Shown piece after piece: positions 16,466 through 27,274 of a stretch of DNA of 64,000 nt. The position numbers were made by a program, and so were the translations under genes. Source of the DNA: Luteimonas chenhongjianii (GTDB lineage Bacteria > Pseudomonadota > Gammaproteobacteria > Xanthomonadales > Xanthomonadaceae); assembly GCF_002327105.1 (NCBI RefSeq), contig NZ_CP023406.1, positions 1,984,001 through 2,048,000 of the forward strand, read 5' to 3'. Under the pieces are notes generated by a model. The model was not told the DNA's origin. It did not search any database and was given only the letters and a program-made list of their open reading frames with translations. Position 1 is the first letter of the stretch. Every line of letters begins with the position of its first letter.

Positions 16466-17775
16466 GCGAAGCGTCATGGACCGCGGCTCCGGGCGCGCCG
16501 CTGCGTGGCGAAGTGCGGGTGCCGGGCGACAAGTCGGTTTCGCACCGCGCGATCATGCTGGCGTCGATCGCCGACGGCACCTCGCGCATCGATGGGTTTC
16601 TCGAGGGCGAGGATGCGCGCGCGACCGAGGCGATCTTCCGCAGCCTCGGCGCGGGGATCGAGGCGCCCGAGCCGGGCGTGCGCATCGTGCACGGCGTCGG
16701 CATCGACGGACTGCGGCGCGCCGACGGACCCCTCGACTGCGGCAATGCGGGCACCGGCATGCGCCTGCTCGCCGGCCTGCTCGCAGGCCAGGCCTTCGAC
16801 AGCACGCTGATCGGCGACGCTTCGCTGTCGAAGCGCCCGATGCGGCGGGTGACCGGGCCGCTGGCGGCCATGGGTGCACGCATCGAGACTGGCGCGGGTG
16901 GCACGCCGCCGCTGCGGATCCACGGCGGTCAAGCACTGCGCGGCATCGAGTTCGACAACACGCTGGCCAGTGCGCAGGTCAAGTCTTCTCTGTTGCTCGC
17001 AGGGCTCTATGCCGACGGCGAGACGGTCGTGCACGAACCGCGTCCCACCCGCGACTACACCGAGCGCATGCTCGCCGCCTTCGGCTGGCCTGTCGACTTC
17101 GCACCCGGCCTCGCACGGCTGCGCGGCGGCTATCGCCTGCAAGCGACCGATGTGCGCGTGCCGGCGGATTTCTCGTCCGCGGCATTCTTCCTGGTCGCCG
17201 CGTCGATCGTGCCCGGTTCGGATCTGCTGCTGCGCCGCGTCGGCATGAATCCGCGCCGTACCGGCCTGCTGCATGTGCTGCGCCTGATGGGCGCGGACAT
17301 CGTGGAGGCCAACGTGGGCGAGGAGGGCGGCGAACCGGTTGCCGACCTGCGCGTGCGTCATGCGCCGCTGCGCGGCATCGATGTGCCCGAGCAGCACGTG
17401 CCGGACATGATCGACGAGTTTCCGGCACTGTTCATCGCCGCTGCCTGCGCGGCCGGGGTGACCCGGGTGACTGGCGCGGAGGAGCTGCGGGTCAAGGAGT
17501 CGGACCGGATCGCGACCATGGCCGCAGGCCTGCGCGCACTCGGGGTCGCGATCGAAGAGGCGCCTGATGGCGCGAACATCGCCGGGCGTGCGGATGGCTT
17601 TGCCGGCGGCCGCGTCCACAGTCATGGCGACCACCGCATCGCAATGTCCTTCGCGATTGCCGGCCAGCGTGCTCGCGGACCGGTGATCATCGACGACACC
17701 GCCAACGTCGCAACTTCGTTTCCCGGATTCGTGACGATGGCGAAGGCCGCCGGCTTCGGTCTGCGCGAGGACTGA
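16462..17775 (+). CDS. aroA: 3-phosphoshikimate 1-carboxyvinyltransferase (EPSP synthase)
   Basis: 437 residues; joins shikimate-3-phosphate and PEP in the sixth step of the shikimate pathway. Clear landmarks are RVPGDKSVSHRAIMLASIAD near the N-terminus, LDCGNAGTGMRLLAGLLAG, LSKRPMRRVTGPLAAMGA, RPTRDYTERMLAAFGW, EELRVKESDRIATMAAGLRA and GDHRIAMSFAIAG. The GNAGT and RxxKESDR motifs bind the substrates. It is the last gene of the serC-pheA-aroA operon, overlapping pheA by four bases. A terminator oriented for the opposite strand follows. Confidence 0.97.
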   Translation: MSEASWTAAPGAPLRGEVRVPGDKSVSHRAIMLASIADGTSRIDGFLEGEDARATEAIFRSLGAGIEAPEPGVRIVHGVGIDGLRRADGPLDCGNAGTGMRLLAGLLAGQAFDSTLIGDASLSKRPMRRVTGPLAAMGARIETGAGGTPPLRIHGGQALRGIEFDNTLASAQVKSSLLLAGLYADGETVVHEPRPTRDYTERMLAAFGWPVDFAPGLARLRGGYRLQATDVRVPADFSSAAFFLVAASIVPGSDLLLRRVGMNPRRTGLLHVLRLMGADIVEANVGEEGGEPVADLRVRHAPLRGIDVPEQHVPDMIDEFPALFIAAACAAGVTRVTGAEELRVKESDRIATMAAGLRALGVAIEEAPDGANIAGRADGFAGGRVHSHGDHRIAMSFAIAGQRARGPVIIDDTANVATSFPGFVTMAKAAGFGLRED

Positions 17776-17848
17776 CCGCGCGGCGGGGGCGCGTGCGCCC
17801 ATTGCCTGGCGTAGATGCCTCGCGAGGCTGTATCGCAGCTGCACGAAA

Positions 17849-17876
17849 AACGCCCGCACCTTGCGATGCGGGCGTT
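17849..17876 (-). terminator. Intrinsic terminator for the TonB-like gene
   Basis: Perfect 10-bp inverted repeat AACGCCCGCA / TGCGGGCGTT with an eight-base loop. Read on the minus strand the stem ends in TTTTTC, giving a T-run directly after the stem. It lies 26 bases past the stop of the minus-strand TonB-like gene, and converging aroA transcripts may end here too. Confidence 0.8.
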
Positions 17877-17902
17877 GCGGCTCGCGCGTCGGGGTCGAGC
17901 GG

Positions 17903-18454
17903 TCAGCGCGGTTGCTGGAGGCTGAAGTCGATCGGCACCCGGACTTCGCTCGCTATCGGCTTGCCTCCCTTGATGGCGGGTTCGAATTTCCAGGAGCGCA
18001 CGGCCTGCTGCGCGGCGCGATCCAGATCGCGCGATCCACTGCGCTCGGCGATGCTGACGTCAGTGGCATTGCCGTCCGCGTCCACCTGCACCAGCAGCGT
18101 CAGCGAGCCTTCCTCACGATTGCGTGCGGCGGCTGGCGGATAGGGAATCTCCGGTTGCGCGGTGGGGCGCGCCGCGCGGTCGGCCGGCTGTGCAGGGGGC
18201 CGTGCAGGCGCCGGGGCGCTGCGGGTCGGGCGGCTCTCGGGTTCACGTTCCGCGACCGGTGCATCCGGGTCGCCGATGATCGGCGTCGGCGGCAGTTCGA
18301 CCGTTTCACGAGCGCTCCGCTGCGTCAGCGCATACCAGCCGATCAGGACGAGGAGGGCCAGCAGCAGGATCCACAGGAGCGGGCTTGAGCGCTTGCGCCG
18401 GCGATCCCGGTCGTGGGGCGGGGGATCAGCGGGACGCTGGGCCGGATCGTACAT
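17903..18454 (-). CDS. TonB-family energy-transducer-like protein
   Basis: 183 residues. A short charged cytoplasmic N-terminus, one membrane helix (SPLLWILLLALLVLIGWYAL, about 26-45), a Pro/Ala/Arg-rich periplasmic linker and a C-terminal TonB domain (about 115-183): GSLTLLVQVDADGNATDVSI, RDLDRAAQQAVRSWKFEPA and GKPIASEVRVPIDFSLQ. This is the minimal TonB architecture, coupling inner-membrane proton-motive force to outer-membrane transporters. No exbB/exbD is nearby, so it must use others or serve as an accessory TonB. It is the second of two similar genes in tandem and has its own terminator. Confidence 0.8.
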   Translation of the reverse strand: MYDPAQRPADPPPHDRDRRRKRSSPLLWILLLALLVLIGWYALTQRSARETVELPPTPIIGDPDAPVAEREPESRPTRSAPAPARPPAQPADRAARPTAQPEIPYPPAAARNREEGSLTLLVQVDADGNATDVSIAERSGSRDLDRAAQQAVRSWKFEPAIKGGKPIASEVRVPIDFSLQQPR

Positions 18455-18525
18455 GGCGCACCCTATTGTGAATGGGAGGGATGAGGCTCCCATGCAATGC
18501 GTGGATGCGGCGTGCAGCTTCGCGC

Positions 18526-20603
<2,078 letters not shown>

Positions 20604-20723
20604 TCCCATCAGGGGCCGCCTGATCGCAGGCCCTCGAGGCCGCGCGACCGGCAGCGCGTCTGTTGCACTGGTGGAATATGCGTGGTGGAATGCTGGGGAT
20701 TGTTCTGAAGGCAGGGCTTCCCG

Positions 20724-21725
20724 ATGCAGGATCTCAATGATCTCTACTATTTCGCGATGGTCGTCGAGCACGGCGGCTTCGCGGCCGCCGAGCGCGCGCT
20801 CGGGATTCCCAAGTCACGCCTGAGCCGGCGCATCAGCCAGCTGGAAACGGAGCTGGGCGTGCGCCTGCTGCAGCGCTCGACGCGGCGCTTCGCGGTGACC
20901 GATGTCGGCCAGAGCGTGTTCCGCCACGCGCAGTCGATGCTCGCCGAGGCCACGGCCGCGCGCGAGGTGGTCGATCGCCTGAGCGCCGAGCCCCGCGGGC
21001 TGGTGCGCGTCAGCGTTCCGGTGAGCATCGCCCAGCAATCCATTCCGCAGATGCTGCCGGAGTTCCTTGCGCGTTATCCGCAGGTACGCGTGCAGTTGCA
21101 CGTCAGCAACCGGCGCGTCGATGTCATCAACGAAGGTTTCGACGTGGCGGTGCGGGTGCGCTCCAAGCTCGACGACGACGGCAGCCTGGTGATGCGCAGC
21201 TTCGGCCAGATCCAGGAGCTTCTGGTGGCCAGCCCCGCTTACCTCGATCGCATGGGGCGACCGAAGGATCCCGACGAGCTCGGCCAGCACACGACCATGA
21301 GCATGGGCGAGGACGAGGTGAAGCAGCGCTGGGATCTGCAGGCCAACGACGGTACCACCCGCCGCGTCGAACTCAAGCCGCGCGTCGCCGGCTTCGATTT
21401 TCCGATGCTGATGGCGCTGGCCAAGCAGGGCCTCGGCATCACGATGCTGCCCGAGACGTTGTGCGCCGAAGCGGTGCGCAATGGCGAACTCGAAGTGGTG
21501 CTGCCGGACTGGCATCTGCCGCAGGGCATCGCACACGCCGTATTCGCGTCGCGTCGCGGCCTGTTGCCGGCGGTACGGGTCTTCATCGATTTCCTCGCCG
21601 AAAAGTTGCCGCCCCTCATCGAAGCCTCGAGTCTCGACTGCCGCAACTGCGACAGACGGCCGGTGGCAGGCGCGGTCCCGCCGCCCAGTATCTCGGGCGA
21701 AGCGGTGCGTGCGACAATGGCCTGA
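20724..21725 (+). CDS. LysR-family transcriptional regulator
   Basis: 333 residues. Winged helix-turn-helix in the first 60 residues (DLNDLYYFAMVVEHGGFAAA, LGIPKSRLSRRISQLETELG), then an effector-binding periplasmic-binding-protein-like domain (about 90-290: RGLVRVSVPVSIAQQSIPQM, INEGFDVAVRVRSKLDDDGS). It resembles the AaeR/PtxR-like LysR subgroup, with 'GitmLPetlc' near residue 240. The tail beyond about 300 (CRNCDRRPVAGAVPPPSISG) is unusual and Cys/Pro-rich. No divergently transcribed target is adjacent (serS is upstream on the same strand, a tRNA is downstream), so its regulon cannot be guessed. Confidence 0.88.
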   Translation: MQDLNDLYYFAMVVEHGGFAAAERALGIPKSRLSRRISQLETELGVRLLQRSTRRFAVTDVGQSVFRHAQSMLAEATAAREVVDRLSAEPRGLVRVSVPVSIAQQSIPQMLPEFLARYPQVRVQLHVSNRRVDVINEGFDVAVRVRSKLDDDGSLVMRSFGQIQELLVASPAYLDRMGRPKDPDELGQHTTMSMGEDEVKQRWDLQANDGTTRRVELKPRVAGFDFPMLMALAKQGLGITMLPETLCAEAVRNGELEVVLPDWHLPQGIAHAVFASRRGLLPAVRVFIDFLAEKLPPLIEASSLDCRNCDRRPVAGAVPPPSISGEAVRATMA

Positions 21726-21820
21726 CTCCGACGCGCTGCGCACGCGTACATCGGGACGTCGCCCTCAAGCGGTGATCGGTCCTGTTGCGTGCCTGCAGCA
21801 AGGGCGGGGCATTGAACATC

Positions 21821-21910
21821 GGAGAGATGGCCGAGTGGTTTAAGGCAGCGGTCTTGAAAACCGCCGAAGGGTCAAACCTTCCGTGGGTTCGAATCCCACT
21901 CTCTCCGCCA
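21821..21910 (+). tRNA. tRNA-Ser (anticodon UGA)
   Basis: 90 bases with encoded CCA. Acceptor GGAGAGA / TCTCTCC, D-arm TGGCCGAGTGGTTTAAGGCA, anticodon arm GCGGT-CTTGAAA-ACCGC (anticodon TGA), long class II variable arm (CGAAGGGTCAAACCTTCCG) and T-arm GTGGG-TTCGAAT-CCCAC. The long variable arm confirms Ser. Confidence 0.97.
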
Positions 21911-22287
21911 ATCCGTCTTCCTTCTTTTTCTGGGCGGCAGGTGCGGAGTAGGTTGCTCAGTAGGATCTGGGATCGACACCTGTCGGCAATGCCGGGGCAG
22001 ATGACCTCAAGGAGGAGGGATGGGCGTCAGGCAGAGCGCATGCCATGGTCCGCGCGGACCTGGTTCAACGCTTCCCGGCCCGGTCGACGGGTCAGGCGAA
22101 GCTGGAGGCTTTCCAGGGCAGAGGGCTGGCGGCTCTGAGTCAGTGGCTCGGCGGGCCACTTGCCCCAAGCGGTGCATGCGATTCCCCGGACAGTGGGTGG
22201 CGCGGCGCACGTCTGGTCGGCAGCTGGTCTCTGCGACCGGTTACGCCGCCGGTATGACCGCTTTGACGGCCCACTAGGCTTCGCGCC
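21911..22287 (+). other. Gene-poor stretch after tRNA-Ser
   Basis: 377 bases without a recognisable gene. It begins with a pyrimidine-rich run (CTTCCTTCTTTTTCTGG) just after the tRNA that may end its transcript. Short open frames here lack ribosome-binding sites and family features. No duplicated tRNA 3' end was seen that would mark an integration site. Confidence 0.4.
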
Positions 22288-22945
22288 ATGCCCAGGCCGG
22301 GACCGCAACGGCTGGAACCGTCGGATTACCCGGCGCGTGCAGTGAGTGCGCTCGTTTCCGTACTGATCGTCTCGATGATGCTCTGGTTTCTGCTTCAGGA
22401 CGGGCGCTACGCAGCCCGGAGCACAGCGGGTCTGAAGCTCGAGTTCGTTGTTTCGCACGTTGAAGTTCCGCAGCAGGCAGGAGCGCCTCCGGTCCGCGTG
22501 GAGCCTGCGCATCGGGCCGACGCGTCCAAGCGTGGGCTCGGCAATCAAGGAGTTCGCCCGACCGGAGCTGCACCGTCGGTTCCAGAGTCTGCTGCCGCAC
22601 GTGTTTCTGATCCGAGCGTCGATGGCGCGGATACGCGCATCGAGATCGACTACTCGGGTTGGGCGCGGTCAGTCGAAGGGATCGAGTTCTCGCAGCGGCG
22701 CTTCCTGGAGGAGGGCCGGGCCCGAGGCTCGCGGCCAAACAGTTTCAGGATGAGGCGAAGCATCACCGGGCGCGACCTCGTCAGAGGCTTCGCAATGCTG
22801 GCCGGGCTCTGGCCGCCGGGGATACACCGACGATCCATGTCCCACACTTCGCAGGACGGTCGAGCAGATCTACAACTCCGATGCGCCAAGGGATGCGGCA
22901 TTCATGAAAGACGCGCTCGAGGCCCGTGACCGGTTTTGCAGCTGA
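22288..22945 (+). pseudogene. Membrane-anchored hypothetical protein with an apparent +1 frameshift
   Basis: The frame opening MPRPGPQRLEPSDYPARAVS has one membrane segment (ALVSVLIVSMMLWFLLQ) and runs to MRRSITGRDLVRGFAMLAGL-WPPG. At about 22815-22822 (CCGGGGATACACC) the reading frame must slip by one base to continue as YTDDPCPTLRRTVEQIYNSD and end FMKDALEARDRFCS at the TGA of 22943-22945. The joined sequence 'lGlWPPGYtddPCp..r..v' has the feel of a conserved C-terminus found in single-pass Xanthomonadaceae hypothetical proteins, which is why the frameshift is inferred. Unshifted, the frame continues about 39 nonsensical residues. It may be a true decaying gene or a base-calling error in a G-run. 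No function is known. Confidence 0.55.
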
Positions 22946-23439
22946 CATCGCCGCCTCCTCCCAAGGGCTTCGTTTCGAATCGCTCAGGCAGACAGTCGTG
23001 CGCCATCTCCAGGCGTGTGAGCAGGTGGCATGGTCGAACCCATGTACGACTCCAGCTTTGGATCTGTGGCGCCAGGCAGGCAACGCCGCGACCCAGTGGC
23101 GATAGCGCGGCGCGATGGAGCATCAGCGCCGGATGCCGGATGCCGGCATAGGACGTGACGCAACTCCAGATGCAGTCAGCGGTAGCGCTCCAGCGCCTAC
23201 CCGCAATGACCAGCAGGCAGACTTCCTGGCGCCACCGCTGTGGCAGGCCGGGACGGTGAATGCGGGGACGCCGACCGACCGGGTTGCACTGTCCGCGCGG
23301 TCATCTTTCTGCACGGGATTTCATCAACAACAATACTGACTTACCAGCGGTCAGGAACGGCCCGGCAGGACTGGCGCGGAGCACGGCGCGGGCGCAGGAT
23401 CAGCTGGCCGGCAGCGGGCCGGCCCAACGAGACTCCACC
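22946..23439. other. Gene-poor stretch, nothing recognised
   Basis: About 490 bases with only short, unconvincing frames on both strands. The base composition is slightly less GC-extreme than in flanking genes (for example CATCTTTCTGCACGGGATTT near 23310), consistent with decayed or intergenic sequence. No repeats or RNA-gene structure were noticed. Confidence 0.4.
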
Positions 23440-23583
23440 ATGGCGACGAAGAACGAACAGACGAGCCCCAAGGCTGTGACTGCGGCCTCGAAAGCGCCGA
23501 AGGACAAGGGCTCCAAGACTGCGTCGAAATCCACGGGTGATTCGGCAATGGCGCAGAACCCGTACAAAAGCAGCAAGAAGTAG
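23440..23583 (+). CDS. Small Lys/Ser/Ala-rich protein (47 aa)
   Basis: 47 residues: MATKNEQTSPKAVTAASKAP in its first part and a C-terminus AQNPYKSSKK. The composition is histone-H1-like: mainly Lys, Ala, Ser and Thr, no Leu, no Trp and no Cys. Codon usage is strongly GC-ending and the gene is followed eight bases after the stop by a GC-rich hairpin, both of which favour a real gene. No convincing Shine-Dalgarno is present. A nucleic-acid-binding or stress-related small protein is plausible but unproven. Confidence 0.5.
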   Translation: MATKNEQTSPKAVTAASKAPKDKGSKTASKSTGDSAMAQNPYKSSKK

Positions 23584-23590
23584 CGCCTTC

Positions 23591-23611
23591 GGCGGGGCCG
23601 CGCGCCCCGCC
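23591..23611 (+). terminator. Hairpin after the small Lys-rich gene
   Basis: Perfect 8-bp stem GGCGGGGC / GCCCCGCC with loop CGCGC directly after the stop codon. It is followed by GTTCG rather than a T-run, so termination strength is uncertain. Confidence 0.5.
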
Positions 23612-24049
23612 GTTCGAACACGCGCGTGAGGCCGCTGCAGCGCTTCGTCCATTGAAGCGACCAGAAGACTCCCGCCCCCAGCCCGTGAGCCCGAGTGCTG
23701 GCGCCTGATCGCTACCGGTTTCAGTTGTCCCGCGGCTCATGATGTCGCAGGAAGCCCTGACCCACCGTCGGGGCTTCTTCGCTTCTGCCCTCTGGTTCCG
23801 GTTCGAGCCTCGATGCCTGCTGGCTGCGTTGTGCGAGCACATTCTTGCCGGGGGAATTCATGCGCTCGTTTCACCTCTGGGCCTGCGGGCCCCCTCGGAC
23901 AACCCAAGCACAGTCCGCATGCTCGCCGCGCCTCTTCACCCGGCACAGCACGGCGGCCTTGTAGGCTCTCGCCTCCAGGCGACAAGCTCATGCGACTCGA
24001 GGCCACGATGCGCCATCCGTCCGTCGTCCTGCCCACAGCCAGGCAACAG
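23612..24049 (+). other. Intergenic region upstream of the HWE kinase, with terminator-like hairpin at 23751-23777
   Basis: No convincing gene. At 23751-23777 a near-perfect stem (GAAGCCCTGAC / GTCGGGGCTTC, one G-T pair, loop CCACC) is followed by TTCGCTTC, an intrinsic-terminator-like structure. The promoter of the downstream kinase must lie between this hairpin and 24050. Confidence 0.45.
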
Positions 24050-25549
24050 ATGAAGCTGTCGCGCTTCATCCAGGAAAACATGGACGAGCTCCTGTCGGAG
24101 TGGAACGCGATTTCGAGCTCGTATGCACCCTCGGGATCAGGAGCCAGCCTGGGGCTGGGTCGTCATGCCGAGCAGATCCTGTCGGCCATCGCGGTCGACA
24201 TGGAAACCGGATCCAGCGAGACCGGGCAGCAGGCGCGTGAGGGCGCGCGGGGTGACATCACCGAGGCCCGTGGGTCGGCGGCGGCGGTCTACGGCGCGGT
24301 GCGGCACGGAGACGATCTCTCGGTGTCCCAGTTGGCCGCTGACTACCGTGCGCTGCGCGCGACGGTCCTCAAGGCCTGGCTGCAGACGGGCGAGCCGCGC
24401 GACGCGGAGCGAAGCCCGCAGATACTGCGTTTCAACGACACGCTCGACCAGGCCTTCGGAGAGTCGCTGGTCGCCTACGATGCCCAGGCCCGGCGGCAAC
24501 GGGCGAAGTCCCAGGCCGCGCTGCGCGAGAGCGAGGCGCGCTACCGGGGCATCGTCAACACGGCGCTGGACTACGCGATCTTCACGACTGATGCGGCCGG
24601 CATCATCGAAAGCTGGCCGCCGGGCGCCGAGGCCGTGTTCGGGTGGACTCCGGAGGAGGCGATCGGCAAGCACGCGGAGATCACCTTTACCGAAGAGGAC
24701 CGCGCCGCCGGTGTGCCCGCTGAGGAAATGCGCGTCGCCCAGGCTGAAGGCGTCGCGGCGGATGTGCGTTGGCACGCATGCCGCGATGGCAGTCGCGTCT
24801 TCATCGATGGCGCCACGCGGCCCCTCATCGACGCCTGCGGAGATACGAGCGGCTTTCTGAAGGTAGGTCGTGACACCACGGAGCGCAAACACTGGGATGA
24901 GCGGCAGCAGGTGCTGCTTCGCGAGCTGCAACACCGCACGCGCAACCTCATGGCGGTCGTGTTGACCATATTCGACAAGACGCGTCGCAGCAGTCCCGAC
25001 GTCCACGTCCTCGCGAAGTCCTACACAAGCCGGCTCGGCGCACTTGCCCGAGTACAGGGCCTGCTCTCGCGACTGCAGGAAGGGGACCGGATCGCTTTCG
25101 ATACGCTCGTGCGCGCGGAGCTCTCGGCCATGGGCGCGCTGGACGAGGCCGGGAACAGTGAACGGGTGGAGCTCTCGGGCCCGTCCGGGGTCTACCTGCG
25201 CTCCGGCACGGTCCAGACGTTCGCGCTGGCCCTGCACGAACTCGCCACCAATGCGTTGAAGTACGGAGCACTGGCCCAGGAGCAGGGCAGATTGTCGCTG
25301 CGCTGGCGTGCGATGCGGCTGGACGGCCACCCGTCCCTGCATATCGAGTGGACGGAAAGTTGCGTCGACATGGCGCGCGCTGCGGACGCCCCCCACGGCA
25401 GCGGCTACGGTCGCGAACTGATCGAGTACGCGCTGCCTTACCAGCTCGATGCCCGCACTTCGTACGAACTCGGTCCCGACGGCGTGCGTTGCACTATCGA
25501 GGTGCCCGTGTCCGACGCGACATCTCCGGACGTCATGACCCATGGATGA
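24050..25549 (+). CDS. HWE-type sensor histidine kinase with RsbRD-like N-terminus and PAS domain
   Basis: 499 residues from MKLSRFIQENMDELLSEWNA. The N-terminal helical domain (about 1-140) resembles RsbRD-type sensor regions that begin 'fI.en.d.ll.eW'. A PAS domain follows (about 155-285: YRGIVNTALDYAIFTTDAAG, GWTPEEAIGKHAEITFTEED). The kinase core is of the HWE/HisKA_2 type: phospho-acceptor His near residue 295 in LLRELQHRTRNLMAVV, N-box ALHELATNALKYGAL and the WTES element in HIEWTESCVDMARA. There is no membrane helix, so it is a cytoplasmic sensor. ATGs at 23990 and 24008 are alternative starts. The 3' end overlaps the response regulator gene by eight bases. Confidence 0.85.
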   Translation: MKLSRFIQENMDELLSEWNAISSSYAPSGSGASLGLGRHAEQILSAIAVDMETGSSETGQQAREGARGDITEARGSAAAVYGAVRHGDDLSVSQLAADYRALRATVLKAWLQTGEPRDAERSPQILRFNDTLDQAFGESLVAYDAQARRQRAKSQAALRESEARYRGIVNTALDYAIFTTDAAGIIESWPPGAEAVFGWTPEEAIGKHAEITFTEEDRAAGVPAEEMRVAQAEGVAADVRWHACRDGSRVFIDGATRPLIDACGDTSGFLKVGRDTTERKHWDERQQVLLRELQHRTRNLMAVVLTIFDKTRRSSPDVHVLAKSYTSRLGALARVQGLLSRLQEGDRIAFDTLVRAELSAMGALDEAGNSERVELSGPSGVYLRSGTVQTFALALHELATNALKYGALAQEQGRLSLRWRAMRLDGHPSLHIEWTESCVDMARAADAPHGSGYGRELIEYALPYQLDARTSYELGPDGVRCTIEVPVSDATSPDVMTHG

Positions 25550-25910
25550 GCGCAACCTCGCAGGGTGTCGCGTTCTTGTGGTCGAGGACGATTACTCCAT
25601 TGCCGCGGCCCTCGCCGAAGAGCTCGCCGACCAGACAGCGATCGTGATCGGCCCGGCGCCGTCGGTCGAGCGTGCCCTGAAGCTCGTTGACGAAGCCGCG
25701 CGGCTGGATCTGGCGGTCCTCGACGTCAATCTGCGGGGCGAGGAGGTCTACCCGGTCGCCGACGTACTGGCGGAGAGGGGAATCCCGTTCGTGCTGGTCA
25801 CGGGCTACGACCGGCACACGATCCGGGCTCGATACCTGCAGGAATGTATCCTGGAGAAACCTGTCGGGACGGCTGCGGTGCTGTCCGCGTTGCGTCGGCT
25901 TCCGCGCTGA
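25542..25910 (+). CDS. Single-domain response regulator
   Basis: 122 residues: only a receiver domain. Acidic pocket VLVVEDDYSI (D16, D17), phospho-acceptor D61 in LDLAVLDVNLRGEEV, Thr in PFVLVTGYDRH and the conserved Lys in CILEKPVGTAAV. The start codon lies inside the 3' end of the HWE kinase gene, so the two are coupled and almost certainly cognate. With no output domain it must act by protein-protein contact or as a phosphate sink. HWE kinase plus stand-alone receiver is a common arrangement. Confidence 0.9.
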   Translation: MDERNLAGCRVLVVEDDYSIAAALAEELADQTAIVIGPAPSVERALKLVDEAARLDLAVLDVNLRGEEVYPVADVLAERGIPFVLVTGYDRHTIRARYLQECILEKPVGTAAVLSALRRLPR

Positions 25911-26039
25911 TCGTTAGCGGCTCAACAACGCGATTTCAATCTCGCAGGGCAGGGCGGCAGCCGTGATGGCATGTCGCGTCGTTGACGCCGGGCTGCACTC
26001 GGGTCCTGAAGTGCGCTGCGGCGCGACACGCTGCCCCGG

Positions 26040-26537
26040 TCAACTCAAGGCCGACGCGTCTTCATAGGGCAGGTGTACCGCGCCTGCTTCGCGCAATGCG
26101 GCCTCCGCCGGGGCGAGTGATTCCTTTTCCCCGTCGATCACGACCAGGATGCGGCCCGACTCGATCTCCTCCTCGAACTTCCGCCGCACAGGATCGGGCA
26201 GGGACGCCCCCACCATGGACGAGGCCCAGGTTCCGATGGCGGCGCCGCCCAGGGTCGTCAGCGCCACGCCCGCAAGCGTGAGCCCGAGCGGCGGTATGGC
26301 GACCGCGACAAGGCCAGCGAGCAGTCCGGTCGCCCCACCGATGCCTGCGCCGCGGATCGCCGCGTGCTTGAAGTCGGTCGGGGCTTCCTTCTGGTGCTCG
26401 GGCATCGCCTGGAGTTCGATGTCACCGCGTGCCACGAGCGAGACGTCCTCGTCGGGAATGCCCGCGCTTCGGACGGCGCGTACCGCGGCTTCCGCCGCGG
26501 GCAGGGAAGACGTGCTGTAGACACGACGGATCTTCAT
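26040..26537 (-). CDS. Membrane-associated stress-type protein with Gly-rich central hydrophobic region
   Basis: 165 residues. The N-terminus MKIRRVYSTSSLPAAEAAVR followed by IPDEDVSLVARGDIELQAMP is like the 'general stress protein 17M-like' module that senses or binds through a small alpha/beta domain. The middle (about 60-115) is a Gly/Ala-rich hydrophobic hairpin (RGAGIGGATGLLAGLVAVAI, LTLAGVALTTLGGAAIGTWA). The C-terminus returns to alpha/beta (FEEEIESGRILVVIDGEKES). GGAG stands upstream of the ATG. It is 75 bases upstream of mntP's end on the same strand but probably separately transcribed. No function is assigned. Confidence 0.7.
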   Translation of the reverse strand: MKIRRVYSTSSLPAAEAAVRAVRSAGIPDEDVSLVARGDIELQAMPEHQKEAPTDFKHAAIRGAGIGGATGLLAGLVAVAIPPLGLTLAGVALTTLGGAAIGTWASSMVGASLPDPVRRKFEEEIESGRILVVIDGEKESLAPAEAALREAGAVHLPYEDASALS

Positions 26538-26612
26538 GGGCGACTCCACGGCAGGACCGGATCGATTGAGCATCCGCAGCAAGTTGTCGCTGGGCCGTGA
26601 ATCGGGCGCAGG

Positions 26613-27206
26613 TCAGCCCACGCCGAAGACCGCGGCGTTTCCGGACAGATGTTCGTGAAGGATGAAACTGCCCACCAGGATGAGAATCACGCCGCCGAGT
26701 ATCTCCGCGCGCTTGCCCGCAACAACGCCCAGGGCGCGTCCCAGCATCACCCCCGTGGTCACCATCACCAGCGTGCAGATGCCGATCACTGCAGCGACCA
26801 CGAGGATGTTGACCTCCAGAAAGGCCAGGCCCACGCCGACCGCCATCGCATCGATGCTGGTCGCGAAACCGGTCGCGGCCAGGTTCCAGAAGCCGTGGGG
26901 ACGCGTTCTCTCGTGCTGCGTGTCCGTCGTGTCGGAGCGGAGTCCGCTGATCAGCATGAAGGCGCCGAGCACGCCAAGCAGTACGAAGGCGATCCAGTGA
27001 TCCCATGCGGTCACATAGGCCGCCGCGGCAAGGCCCAGCGCCCAGCCGACGACAGGGGTCACGGCCTCGATGACGCCGAAGATCGCGCCGACGCGCAACG
27101 CCTCGGCGAATCGCGGACGTTGCATCGCCGCCCCCTTGCCGACAGCGGCGGCAAAGGCGTCGGTGGACATGGCAAAGCCGATCAGGAGGATCGAGAAGAA
27201 GGACAT
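26613..27206 (-). CDS. mntP: Manganese efflux pump MntP
   Basis: 197 residues, six membrane helices in two repeats of three, characteristic of MntP (UPF0059). The two family motifs are [16 protein letters not shown] near the N-terminus and [20 protein letters not shown] in the second repeat, supplying the acidic residues (Asp in TDAFA and IDAMA) for Mn2+. It exports excess Mn2+. The ATG at 27206 gives the usual length (E. coli MntP is about 188 residues). A yybP-ykoY-type leader about 75 bases upstream indicates direct Mn2+ control. Confidence 0.95.
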   Translation of the reverse strand: MSFFSILLIGFAMSTDAFAAAVGKGAAMQRPRFAEALRVGAIFGVIEAVTPVVGWALGLAAAAYVTAWDHWIAFVLLGVLGAFMLISGLRSDTTDTQHERTRPHGFWNLAATGFATSIDAMAVGVGLAFLEVNILVVAAVIGICTLVMVTTGVMLGRALGVVAGKRAEILGGVILILVGSFILHEHLSGNAAVFGVG

Positions 27207-27274
27207 CGAATTGGATGCGGTCGGGCGGAGATGGCGTGCAGCCGCCAGCGCGCCCAACTCCGTTGCGCCGGCAT

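Noticed and set aside
21821..22000. tRNA-Ser 3' end as an attB site of an integrated element
   Set aside because: No second copy of the tRNA 3' end and no integrase were found in the following sequence.
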